Virus record (IMG/VR): IMGVR_UViG_3300032282_006110
Location: 1 to 31,845 of that record
DNA length: 31,845 bases
DNA from: a virus
Strand: one strand, 5' to 3'
Shown piece by piece: positions 6,568-11,412 of this stretch (positions are counted from its first letter, which is position 1; each line of letters begins with the position of its first letter). The position numbers and the translations under genes are program-made. A model generated the notes under the pieces. The model did no database searches, was not told the DNA's origin, and was given only the letters and a program-made list of their open reading frames with translations.

Positions 6568-6819
6568 ATGAGTGTTATCCCAATGTCATACAAAGATTTT
6601 TTAAAGAATCCTGTTATAGGTATTCTTTTCCTTTCATTGTTTGCAATAACTTATTTATACCTCGATAATAAAAGTAATTATAAAGATGTTATTTCAAAAC
6701 AAGAAAATCGTATTATTAAACTTGAAGGTACTGTTGAAAGACTACAAGTTGAGGTTAATAGAAGAGATAGTTTAATAATGGTAATTAATAGTAGATTAAA
6801 TAATTTAAAAAATGATTAA
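6568..6819 (+). CDS. Membrane-anchored coiled-coil protein, 83 aa
   Basis: One N-terminal membrane segment (PVIGILFLSLFAITYLYL near residues 15-32) followed by a charged helix with heptad-like spacing to the C-terminus (ENRIIKLEGTVERLQVEVNRR). Its stop overlaps the start of the next gene by 8 nt (ATGATTAA). The paired arrangement of two membrane-anchored coiled-coil proteins recalls phage spanin-type pairs, but there is no lipobox in either product, so this is only a suggestion. Confidence 0.6.
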   Translation: MSVIPMSYKDFLKNPVIGILFLSLFAITYLYLDNKSNYKDVISKQENRIIKLEGTVERLQVEVNRRDSLIMVINSRLNNLKND

Positions 6820-7222
6820 AAAAAATATTAGTTACATTGTTTCATTAGTTTTACTAGTTTTATTGGTTGTGGTTGTAATAATGGATAGGTCAGAAACTTT
6901 TGACCGTGTAAGAAATAAACCAAACATAGACACATTAATAGTTCAACCCCCAACTTCAAGTAATGTCGATACTATAATTAAACAAATGGAAGATGTTGAT
7001 AGTATCTATATTAAGTTGAAACAAGAAAAGAAAAGATTAGAAGCGATTCAAAAAAAGAATACGATGGAAAAATCAAGAATTAAAGATTCCATCATGAAAA
7101 TCGAAAGATTAAAGGCAAAAGAGGAAAAGTTAAAAATAAAAGAACTTTACGAAAAACAATTAGATAATATACCTAATTATCGTGGTTGTGATATTGATAC
7201 CTTTAAGGTAGAAATTAAGTAG
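6812..7222 (+). CDS. Membrane-anchored coiled-coil protein, 136 aa
   Basis: N-terminal membrane segment (YIVSLVLLVLLVVVVIM near residues 8-24), a Pro/Thr-rich linker (IVQPPTSSNVDT), then about 75 residues of highly charged coiled coil (Lys/Glu/Ile-rich). The C-terminus has a lone cysteine in YRGCDID. Translationally coupled to the preceding gene. Its TAG stop overlaps the 3' end of convergent tRNA-Arg(ACG) by three bases. A spanin, lysis-accessory or envelope-spanning role is possible but not shown. Confidence 0.6.
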   Translation: MIKKNISYIVSLVLLVLLVVVVIMDRSETFDRVRNKPNIDTLIVQPPTSSNVDTIIKQMEDVDSIYIKLKQEKKRLEAIQKKNTMEKSRIKDSIMKIERLKAKEEKLKIKELYEKQLDNIPNYRGCDIDTFKVEIK

Positions 7223-7291
7223 TCCCAGAAGGATTCGAGCCCTCATTTTAAAGTCCGTAACTTTACGTGTTATCCATTACACTATGGAACC
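7220..7291 (-). tRNA. tRNA-Arg(ACG)
   Basis: Acceptor GGTTCCA/TGGGACT (two wobbles), anticodon stem TAAAG/CTTTA, loop TTACGGA giving ACG, T-loop CTCGAAT, discriminator A. The discriminator lies within the stop codon of the convergent + gene. Confidence 0.85.
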
Positions 7292-7297
7292 ATTTGG

Positions 7298-7370
7298 TAG
7301 AGATGGAGGGAATTGAACCCCCGACCTTGATGGTATAAGCATCCTGCTCTCACCCCTGAGCTACATCTCC
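7298..7370 (-). tRNA. tRNA-Ile(TAT), CCA encoded
   Basis: Acceptor GGAGATG/CATCTCT, anticodon arm GGATG-CTTATAC-CATCA (outer pair mismatched) giving TAT, T-loop TTCAATT, discriminator A followed by genomic CCA (7295-7297). A UAU anticodon is unusual in bacteria, where AUA is normally read by a modified CAU tRNA. Confidence 0.8.
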
Positions 7371-7375
7371 ATTCG

Positions 7376-7458
7376 CGGAAGTGGTGGGTGCCGACCCCAC
7401 TCATCCTAAGACCTACAAGTTTAGCAAACTCGCCCCTTTGCCGATTGGGTACACTTCC
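7376..7458 (-). tRNA. tRNA-Ser(GCT)
   Basis: Class II: acceptor GGAAGTG/CACTTCC, anticodon stem CGAGT/ACTTG, loop TTGCTAA giving GCT, long variable arm, discriminator G (Ser). The T-loop GTCGGCA is atypical. Confidence 0.88.
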
Positions 7459-7498
7459 AAAATTTCCCGACCTAGCTCGTGAATACACATCGGATTTG

Positions 7499-7571
7499 CA
7501 CGCCCTGTAGGATTTCAACCCACCCTTTTAGTTTTGGAGACTAATGTGCTAAGCACTAACACTAAGGACGC
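7499..7571 (-). tRNA. tRNA-Trp(CCA)
   Basis: Acceptor GCGTCCT/AGGGCGT, anticodon stem TTAGT/ACTAA, loop CTCCAAA giving CCA, discriminator G (Trp identity). The T-loop reads TTGAAAT (C56 replaced by G). Confidence 0.88.
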
Positions 7572-7602
7572 TTATTTCACTAAAGTACAAAAACGACCCA
7601 GG

Positions 7603-7675
7603 TAGTAACGGTGGGAGTCGAACCCACTTTTCCCATGGTATCAGCATGGTTCCTAAACCGTTCAGACACGTTACT
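7603..7675 (-). tRNA. tRNA-Ile(GAT)
   Basis: Acceptor AGTAACG/CGTTACT, anticodon stem CCATG/CATGG, loop CTGATAC giving GAT, T-arm GTGGG-TTCGACT-CCCAC, discriminator A. Confidence 0.92.
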
Positions 7676-7681
7676 ATTTAG

Positions 7682-7754
7682 CGGATTGTATAGGAGTCGA
7701 ACCTATTATGGCTTGATTAACAGTCAAGTGCTATTCCTCATTAGCTTACAATCC
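7682..7754 (-). tRNA. tRNA-Asn(GTT)
   Basis: Acceptor GGATTGT/ACAATCC, anticodon stem CTTGA/TCAAG, loop CTGTTAA giving GTT, T-loop TTCGACT, discriminator G. Confidence 0.92.
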
Positions 7755-7768
7755 TTAAAAAACCCCAG

Positions 7769-7844
7769 GGTATCTGATGGGAATCGAACCCACGATCTTC
7801 TGAACCACAATCAGACGCTTTAGACCAACTAAGCTACAGACACC
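7769..7844 (-). tRNA. tRNA-His(GTG)
   Basis: Carries the extra 5' G(-1) opposite C73, the His identity pair. Acceptor GTGTCTG/CAGATAC, anticodon stem TCTGA/TCAGA, loop TTGTGGT giving GTG. Confidence 0.93.
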
Positions 7845-7849
7845 ATTTG

Positions 7850-7932
7850 CGGAAGCGAAGGGAATCGAACCCCCAAACCTTTTACAGCCGCTTGTTTTCA
7901 AGACAAGTTCCTCGTCCATTCGGACCACTTCC
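7850..7932 (-). tRNA. tRNA-Ser(TGA)
   Basis: Class II: acceptor GGAAGTG/CGCTTCC, anticodon stem CTTGT/ACAAG, loop CTTGAAA giving TGA, long variable arm, discriminator G. First gene of array 2, 13 nt after the upstream terminator. Confidence 0.92.
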
Positions 7933-7944
7933 AATATTTTAAAT

Positions 7945-7982
7945 AACAAAAAACCCACCTACATTTTTCATGAGGTGGGTTC
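7945..7982 (-). terminator. Intrinsic terminator between leader ORF and tRNA array 2
   Basis: 9-bp stem AACCCACCT/AGGTGGGTT followed on the minus strand by TTTTTTG. No promoter is visible between it and tRNA-Ser(TGA). Confidence 0.8.
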
Positions 7983-8003
7983 CTTTAATCTTATAATCCT
8001 ATT

Positions 8004-8090
8004 TTAGTTCAGATTAGACAAAACACACCTCATATAGTCCGAATTAATTCGGTTACTAATGTTTATCGATATGTTATGCCAATTCTTCAT
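8004..8090 (-). CDS. 28-aa leader ORF of array 2
   Basis: Short frame beginning MKNWHNISINISNRINS, Asn/Ser/Ile-rich, between the array 2 promoter and terminator. No SD sequence, but the A-rich lead-in (TTACAACAATG) is usual for Bacteroidota. Candidate attenuator leader peptide; may be non-coding. Confidence 0.4.
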   Translation of the reverse strand: MKNWHNISINISNRINSDYMRCVLSNLN

Positions 8091-8123
8091 TGTTGTAATT
8101 ATTGTTTGTTTATAAATATGGTA

Positions 8124-8153
8124 CAAAGATACTAAAGTTTTTTTATTTGTCAA
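8124..8153 (-). promoter_or_regulatory. Array 2 promoter (TTGACA-N16-TATCTTTG)
   Basis: TTGACA at 8148-8153, TATCTTTG at 8124-8131. Nearly identical over about 45 bases to the array 4 promoter, including a CATATTTAT motif just downstream. Confidence 0.8.
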
Positions 8154-8723
8154 TTAGTTTTCTTCTTTTTTTTCGGATTTTATTTCATCCATCATTTTTT
8201 TAATTTCAGCAGCCTTCTCATATCTTTCTTGTTCAACCGCTCTATCCAAAGCTATCTTAAGTTTTGCTAATTTAACATTCTTAATTTCTTCAGGACTACT
8301 TTCTTTTTTCTTACCAAATGTTTTTTCCCATCTTCTAGCAATTTCATCAGATAAATCTGTTTCATCACCGGCACTTGAAGACCTACTAAATGAACTGTAA
8401 GAGATTGAACCGTCAGGTGATGTCCAATTTTTAGTTTCCCATTCACCGTTTTCATCCTTACCACTTTCAATGTCTAATTCATCCTCTGGAATTTCAAAAT
8501 TCTTCTTGAAGTCTTCTTTTGAAGTTAGAGGTATAATTCTAAAATCCAAAGGAGTTCCAAAATCTTTTTGAGAAAGTAACATTTTCATTAATTCTTGAAA
8601 ATCTTTTTGAGCCCTTTCCATTTCTCTTTTGAAATCTTCATCGTTTTGCATACGATTGTTAAATTTTTCCCAACGATTCATAAAATCGTCATTAAATTCA
8701 TCATCATTATCAAAAATTCCCAT
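8154..8723 (-). CDS. Charged UVR-motif protein, 189 aa
   Basis: The N-terminal ~55 residues are an acidic/aromatic helical region (MGIFDNDDEFNDDF onward). The middle contains WTSPDGSISYSSFSRSSS, a low-complexity Ser stretch. The C-terminus (residues ~155-182) reads KIALDRAVEQERYEKAAEIK, a good match to the UVR helical hairpin of UvrB/UvrC and Clp adaptor proteins, which mediates protein-protein contact. No catalytic domain is present, so it may be an adaptor. Monocistronic, with a TTGACA-type box and a GATATTTATA motif upstream. Confidence 0.6.
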   Translation of the reverse strand: MGIFDNDDEFNDDFMNRWEKFNNRMQNDEDFKREMERAQKDFQELMKMLLSQKDFGTPLDFRIIPLTSKEDFKKNFEIPEDELDIESGKDENGEWETKNWTSPDGSISYSSFSRSSSAGDETDLSDEIARRWEKTFGKKKESSPEEIKNVKLAKLKIALDRAVEQERYEKAAEIKKMMDEIKSEKKEEN

Positions 8724-8737
8724 AGTAATTGTTTTTA

Positions 8738-8747
8738 TATAAATATC
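8738..8747 (-). promoter_or_regulatory. GATATTTATA start-proximal motif
   Basis: GATATTTATA on the coding strand, 14 nt before the ATG at 8723, preceded by TTGACA about 18 nt upstream. Confidence 0.45.
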
Positions 8748-8771
8748 GTTACGATATTTTATTTTGTCAAG

Positions 8772-8798
8772 CCATAAAAAAAGGGACCTAAGTCCCTT
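8772..8798 (-). terminator. Intrinsic terminator ending tRNA array 3
   Basis: Stem AAGGGAC/GTCCCTT with a 4-nt loop (CTAA/TTAG) and a T7 run on the minus strand, immediately after tRNA-Met 8803-8871. Confidence 0.8.
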
Positions 8799-8802
8799 GT
8801 GG

Positions 8803-8871
8803 TAGCGGGGCTTGGAATTGAACCAAGAAAACCGAGCTTATGAGACTAGTTGGGCAACCTGCCTCCCCGCA
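8803..8871 (-). tRNA. tRNA-Met(CAT) with mini D-arm, CCA encoded
   Basis: Acceptor TGCGGGG/CCCCGCT with an unpaired 1:72 position, an initiator-like trait. Loop CTCATAA gives CAT; the anticodon stem has one mismatch. T-arm CTTGG-TTCAATT-CCAAG, discriminator A, then genomic CCA (8800-8802). Only 15 nt lie between acceptor and anticodon stem, holding a GGC-AGGTT-GCC mini-arm, so the D-arm is 4-5 nt short of normal. Confidence 0.75.
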
Positions 8872-8877
8872 ATATAG

Positions 8878-9301
8878 TACACAAGGGAGGACTTGCACCT
8901 CCACCCACTTTCGTGGATATAATCCCTGTTCAGTTCTAAAGATTTCTTTTCCCCATTTAAGATTATAATGGTATGGGGGACCTTTTCATCTATAATATAT
9001 AATTATTATATTTAATAACCCACTAAGCTATTTTGATTTCTTTTAGCCGTTAGTAGAGTTTTTAATTCTACCACCACATCCCTGTGGTCTTAAGGTCAGA
9101 CTTTCGTCCTTTTAGTGGGGTCACCTTACATCATTGATGGTTTAGTTTAAAGACCTAAATCCAAATCCTCACCATGACGAAAGAATTTAGAATAAGTACG
9201 TCTACCCATAAGGTCTTGTTGATTTTTTGAGGTAACCTCAACAACATCCTACTTTAGATTTCCTGAACGAGTTATACGCGTCTGCATTTCGCCACTCGTG
9301 T
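8878..9301 (-). ncRNA. Split tRNA-Leu-like RNA with ~340-nt intervening sequence (424 nt)
   Basis: The 5' part reads ACACGAG-TG-GCGAAATGCAGACGC-G-TATAA, a Leu-type acceptor, D-arm and anticodon stem. The 3' part reads TTATA, then a CCACGAAAGTGG class II variable arm, T-arm GGAGG-TGCAAGT-CCTCC and CTTGTGT-A. The acceptor (7 bp) and anticodon stem (TATAA/TTATA) pair across the gap. The intervening ~340 nt is highly structured: AAGACCT/AGGTCTT and CCCACTAA/TTAGTGGG enclose smaller hairpins. It contains GACGAAAG (9101-9108), matching GNCGAAN(0-1)G. It could be a group I-type tRNA intron (no convincing P7/core was found by eye) or a tRNA-like Y RNA. Confidence 0.55.
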
Positions 9302-9320
9302 ATGTAAAAGAACGTTTTTG

Positions 9321-9426
9321 TCCATCCAGTTGGATTTGAACCAACTTACTCTTATGATGTTCGTCTGTCATGAACAGAAAGGGCGACATCATCGTCACTG
9401 TGTTTTACTACATAAACTACAGATGG
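9321..9426 (-). ncRNA. tRNA-like RNA with elongated anticodon arm (106 nt)
   Basis: Acceptor CCATCTG/TGGATGG (two wobbles), D-arm GTTT/AAAC, T-arm GTTGG-TTCAAAT-CCAAC, discriminator A. In place of a 17-nt anticodon arm there is a long imperfect hairpin: ATGATGTCG pairs with CGAACATCAT (one bulge), capped by TCTGT/ACAGA around TCATG. If the terminal loop is read as TTCATGA the anticodon would be CAT, but the geometry is wrong for a decoding tRNA. Confidence 0.55.
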
Positions 9427-9431
9427 TCTTG

Positions 9432-9505
9432 TAGCGGGGGCCCGACTCGAACGGACGATCTCCAGGTTATGAGCCTGGCGGGATACCATCTTCCACCACC
9501 CCGCA
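9432..9505 (-). tRNA. tRNA-Met(CAT), initiator-like
   Basis: Acceptor TGCGGGG/CCCCGCT with 1:72 mismatched, as in bacterial initiator tRNA. Anticodon stem CCAGG/CCTGG, loop CTCATAA giving CAT, T-arm GTCCG-TTCGAGT-CGGGC, discriminator A. The D-arm is full length, unlike the other two Met tRNAs here. Confidence 0.88.
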
Positions 9506-9512
9506 ATGTTTG

Positions 9513-9720
9513 TACCGAGAGAAGGACTTGCACCTCCAAGGTCTACTGCCGTCCCGATCTGTTAGATACAATTGGACTCTTTCGACCATTATCATCACCC
9601 ATTAGTTTTGTATGTAGGAATCGGACCTACTCTTACCCTTTTAGGGGTCGTGCTTACCAAATACACTAATACTATTCAAGAGTGTGTTAGACAACGTGTT
9701 TACCGTTTCACCACCTCGGC
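9513..9720 (-). ncRNA. tRNA-Leu-like RNA with ~120-nt insertion and Y-RNA-like helix (208 nt)
   Basis: 5' GCCGAGG-TG-GTGAAACGGTAAACAC pairs at the acceptor with 3' TCTCGGT-A (two wobbles). T-arm GGAGG-TGCAAGT-CCTTC. Between them lie ACCC-CTAAAA-GGGT, a T-arm-like GTAGG-TCCGATT-CCTAC, and a helix of GGTC, an internal loop (GAAAGA opposite GGCAGTA), then GTCC/GGAC, closing on GACC. The 5' strand contains GTCGAAAG (9579-9586), matching GNCGAAN(0-1)G; the helix, asymmetric loop, helix layout resembles the Ro-binding stem of Y RNAs. An alternative anticodon stem TTGTC/GACGG would make this an intron-bearing tRNA-Leu. Confidence 0.5.
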
Positions 9721-9740
9721 GTGTTTTTCAAATAACAGTA

Positions 9741-9771
9741 CAAATATACTAACTTTTTTATTCTCCGTCAA
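9741..9771 (-). promoter_or_regulatory. Array 3 promoter (TTGACG-N17-TATATTTG)
   Basis: TTGACG at 9766-9771 and TATATTTG at 9741-9748, within the 3' end of the DUF5522 gene. The first RNA starts at 9720. No leader ORF or terminator intervenes, unlike arrays 1, 2 and 4. Confidence 0.75.
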
Positions 9772-9955
9772 TATCTTTTAAATATTTTTTTAATTCACCA
9801 TTACCTTTTGTATGGATAGGATCGAAGGGACAATGTCTACAGCCTGAGCCACAACATTTACCCCTTCTTTTAAGATAAGATTCGGTCATGATTATCTGAC
9901 CTTTTTCAAGGTAATAATCTCTCCCTTGTTCAAATTTAAATTCCTTTCCTTCCAT
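9758..9955 (-). CDS. DUF5522-like cysteine-cluster protein, 65 aa
   Basis: Core KRRGKCCGSGCRHCPF (near residues 30-45) matches the short cysteine-cluster family (DUF5522) typical of Bacteroidota, where it reads KRRGyCCGsGCRhCPy. Four cysteines probably bind a metal. The function is unknown even in hosts. It overlaps the HNH gene by 1 nt (TAATG). Its 3' end holds the promoter of RNA array 3. Probably acquired from a Bacteroidota host. Confidence 0.75.
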   Translation of the reverse strand: MEGKEFKFEQGRDYYLEKGQIIMTESYLKRRGKCCGSGCRHCPFDPIHTKGNGELKKYLKDIDGE

Positions 9956-10440
9956 TATTTATCGTTCATTAAGTATGGTTTCCAATCTTCATTAATCTTA
10001 TTCATTTTATGTAAGAAAAACAAGTAACTTGGGGTAAAAGGCTTATACTTTAATACCATATCTGTTTCTTCAAGTAATCTATCACCCTTAGAAACGTTAC
10101 ACTTCATACAACAAGTAACTAAGTTGGTCCAACTATTTTTTCCACCCCTACTTCTTGGTACAACGTGGTCAAGAGTTAAAGTATCTTTAGAACCACAGTA
10201 CAAACATTTGTAATCATCTCTTCTGTAGATGTTAAATCTTGAGAGAGTTACTTTTTTGTAAGGGAAATAAACATACTTAACTAATCTAATTACAGAAGGT
10301 CTATCATAGTCCTTACCTGCAGATATTGGATCCCCTTTTGAGGACACAATCTCCGCCTTACCCTTGTATATCAATCTGAAAGCACGTTTCAGTTGCATTA
10401 CGGTAAGTGGTGTATAATCTGCGTTTAATACTAAAATCAT
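9955..10440 (-). CDS. HNH endonuclease, 161 aa
   Basis: N-terminal MILVLNADYTPLTVMQLKRA is the opening of a common bacterial HNH family. The HNH core follows: CLYCG (near residue 79), LTLDHVVPRSRGG, then NLVTCCMKCNVSKGDR. The zinc-binding CxxC pairs and the DH metal-binding pair are all present. It is probably a DNase, either an ordinary host-type nuclease or a phage homing or packaging nuclease. It lies between RNA arrays 3 and 4, a typical place for mobile HNH genes. Full length. Confidence 0.85.
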   Translation of the reverse strand: MILVLNADYTPLTVMQLKRAFRLIYKGKAEIVSSKGDPISAGKDYDRPSVIRLVKYVYFPYKKVTLSRFNIYRRDDYKCLYCGSKDTLTLDHVVPRSRGGKNSWTNLVTCCMKCNVSKGDRLLEETDMVLKYKPFTPSYLFFLHKMNKINEDWKPYLMNDK

Positions 10441-10487
10441 AATCTTTTGTTTTTAAATTTATTCTTAAAGACCATAACTTTACTTTG

Positions 10488-10569
10488 TACTCGGGGAGGG
10501 ACTCGAACCCTCACGACTTTTAGTCAAAGGATTTTAAGTCCTTCGTGTCTACCATTCCACCACCCAAGC
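10488..10569 (-). tRNA. tRNA-Leu(TAA)
   Basis: Class II: acceptor GCTTGGG/CCCGAGT, anticodon stem AAGGA/TCCTT, loop CTTAAAA giving TAA, 14-nt variable arm, T-arm GAGGG-TTCGAGT-CCCTC, discriminator A. Confidence 0.92.
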
Positions 10570-10609
10570 GTGTGATATAATTATAGTAATTTATTTTGTC
10601 TTTATCAAG

Positions 10610-10690
10610 TGGAGTGGGTCAGATTTAAACTGACTGAGAACTTTCATCCCTTTCGAAATAACTTGGCCATGACCCCAAGTCTCTCACCCC
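10610..10690 (-). tRNA. Aberrant tRNA or tRNA-like RNA (81 nt)
   Basis: Acceptor GGGGTGA/CCACTCC (one mismatch), D-stem GACT/AGTT around an unusually long 14-nt D-loop, anticodon-type stem TTTCG/TGAAA with loop AAAGGGA, T-arm GTCAG-TTTAAAT-CTGAC, discriminator A. The loop lacks the invariant U33; read literally it would be AGG. Decoding ability is doubtful. Confidence 0.45.
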
Positions 10691-10700
10691 ATATTTTTTG

Positions 10701-10773
10701 TACCCCCAGTAGGATTCGAACCTACAAAAACTTATTTCTAAGACAAGTGCGTATACCGTTCCGCCATGGGGGC
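10701..10773 (-). tRNA. tRNA-Leu(TAG), short variable loop
   Basis: Acceptor GCCCCCA/TGGGGGT, anticodon stem CTTGT/ATAAG, loop CTTAGAA giving TAG, T-arm GTAGG-TTCGAAT-CCTAC, discriminator A. The variable region is only TTTTT, whereas bacterial Leu tRNAs carry a long class II arm. Confidence 0.8.
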
Positions 10774-10778
10774 CTTTG

Positions 10779-10884
10779 AGGTTGGTGAGGGTCTTGAACC
10801 CACTCAAGGTAATACCATCACTGAATACAGTTACTCTTTACCTACGTACACGTCCCACTGTGAAGCCATTTACAGTGACCAACC
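10779..10884 (-). ncRNA. tRNA-like RNA with expanded anticodon domain (106 nt)
   Basis: Perfect 7-bp acceptor GGTTGGT/ACCAACC, D-arm CTGT/ACAG with a GG-containing loop, T-arm GTGGG-TTCAAGA-CCCTC (one mismatch), discriminator U. The centre has ACGT-GT-ACGT and a stem AGGTAA/TTACCT enclosing ACTG-TATT-CAGT. No canonical anticodon arm. Same length as the RNA at 9321-9426. Confidence 0.55.
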
Positions 10885-10889
10885 ATTTG

Positions 10890-10961
10890 TACCCCCAAGT
10901 GGAATCGAACCACTGCCTTTTGGATGTAAGCCAAATACGACTACCATTACGCCATGGGGGC
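10890..10961 (-). tRNA. tRNA-Val(TAC)
   Basis: Acceptor GCCCCCA/TGGGGGT (identical to tRNA-Leu(TAG) in the same array), anticodon stem TTTGG/CCAAA, loop CTTACAT giving TAC, T-loop TTCGATT, discriminator A. Confidence 0.9.
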
Positions 10962-10966
10962 GTTTG

Positions 10967-11106
10967 TAGAAAGAGAGGGAATCGAACCCCCAGCATCTTG
11001 TGTTGAACAACATCTTTAAAGTTATGTTTCAAACTCGTCTCTTTTAAACATCAAGAAGTTGTATCCTGTCCCAAGTACAAAACGTTACAGACTTTGACAT
11101 CTTTCT
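10967..11106 (-). ncRNA. tRNA-like RNA with long central hairpin (140 nt)
   Basis: Perfect acceptor AGAAAGA/TCTTTCT and a T-arm (GGGGG-TTCGATT-CCCTC, one G-U pair), discriminator A. The centre folds as a long hairpin: CAACTTCTT pairs with AAAGATGTTG (one mismatch), continuing to ATGTTT/AAACAT. A D-like domain is also enlarged (TGTC/GACA around AAGT/ACTT). No standard anticodon loop. Confidence 0.5.
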
Positions 11107-11111
11107 ATTTG

Positions 11112-11183
11112 AGCTCCCACCCAGAATCGAACTGAGTTATCCTGATTACAAGTCAGGTGCATCACCACTTATGCTTTGGAAGC
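11112..11183 (-). tRNA. tRNA-Thr(TGT)
   Basis: Acceptor GCTTCCA/TGGGAGC, anticodon stem CCTGA/TCAGG, loop CTTGTAA giving TGT, T-arm CTCAG-TTCGATT-CTGGG, discriminator U. Confidence 0.9.
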
Positions 11184-11187
11184 GTTG

Positions 11188-11256
11188 TACCGTATGTGGG
11201 TACCGACCCCACCAAATCAGTCTTATGAGAACTAATCGTACACCTGTACTTACGGC
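11188..11256 (-). tRNA. tRNA-Met(CAT) with mini D-arm
   Basis: Acceptor GCCGTAA/ATACGGT (7:66 mismatched), anticodon stem TAGTT/GACTG, loop CTCATAA giving CAT, T-arm GTGGG-GTCGGTA-CCCAC, discriminator A. The D-region is a GTAC-AGGT-GTAC mini-hairpin, giving the same 69-nt length as the Met tRNA at 8803-8871. Confidence 0.75.
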
Positions 11257-11265
11257 TTATTTTTG

Positions 11266-11338
11266 TGGACCTTTTCAGTTTCGAACTGAACTCTTACCCT
11301 CTTCAGGGGTACGCTTTCACCAGATTAGCTTAAGGTCC
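11266..11338 (-). tRNA. tRNA-Phe(GAA)
   Basis: Acceptor GGACCTT/AAGGTCC, anticodon stem TACCC/GGGTA, loop CTGAAGA giving GAA, T-arm TTCAG-TTCGAAA-CTGAA, discriminator A. The 74 nt between this gene and tRNA-Gln hold no tRNA that could be folded by eye. Confidence 0.92.
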
Positions 11339-11412
11339 ATATATGTGTCTCTCCACATCTGTCACCACAACTTATTTATTTTATTTCGTTAGTCTGGTTC
11401 CAACGATGTATG

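Noticed and set aside
7282-7518. Open frames running through the tRNA arrays (for example 7282-7518, 9370-9669, 10766-11006)
   Set aside because: They cover tRNA cloverleaves in both orientations, have tRNA-derived residues such as repeated GFNSL- or GIEP-type strings, and lack start context. Not coding.
9046-9140. A separate Y RNA defined only by CCCACTAA/TTAGTGGG and GACGAAAG
   Set aside because: GACGAAAGTC can also be a simple GNRA hairpin, and the segment lies within the larger split tRNA-Leu-like RNA. It is reported as part of that RNA rather than as its own gene.
9153-9213. A 20-codon frame within the 424-nt RNA starting MGRRTYSKFFRHGEDLDLGL, considered as a tmRNA tag or small gene
   Set aside because: It lies inside a pairing stem (AAGACCT/AGGTCTT) of the RNA. 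It does not end in a tmRNA-type degradation tag and has no ribosome-binding context, so chance coding is more likely.
9600-9690. Group I intron core in the 208-nt RNA (GACCCCTA...TAGGTC as P7, with AAGAGTAGGTCC resembling the S element)
   Set aside because: Only about 12 nt separate the two strands, too few for P3/P8, and the insert (~120-136 nt) is smaller than known self-splicing group I introns. The same bases form a simple ACCC/GGGT hairpin.
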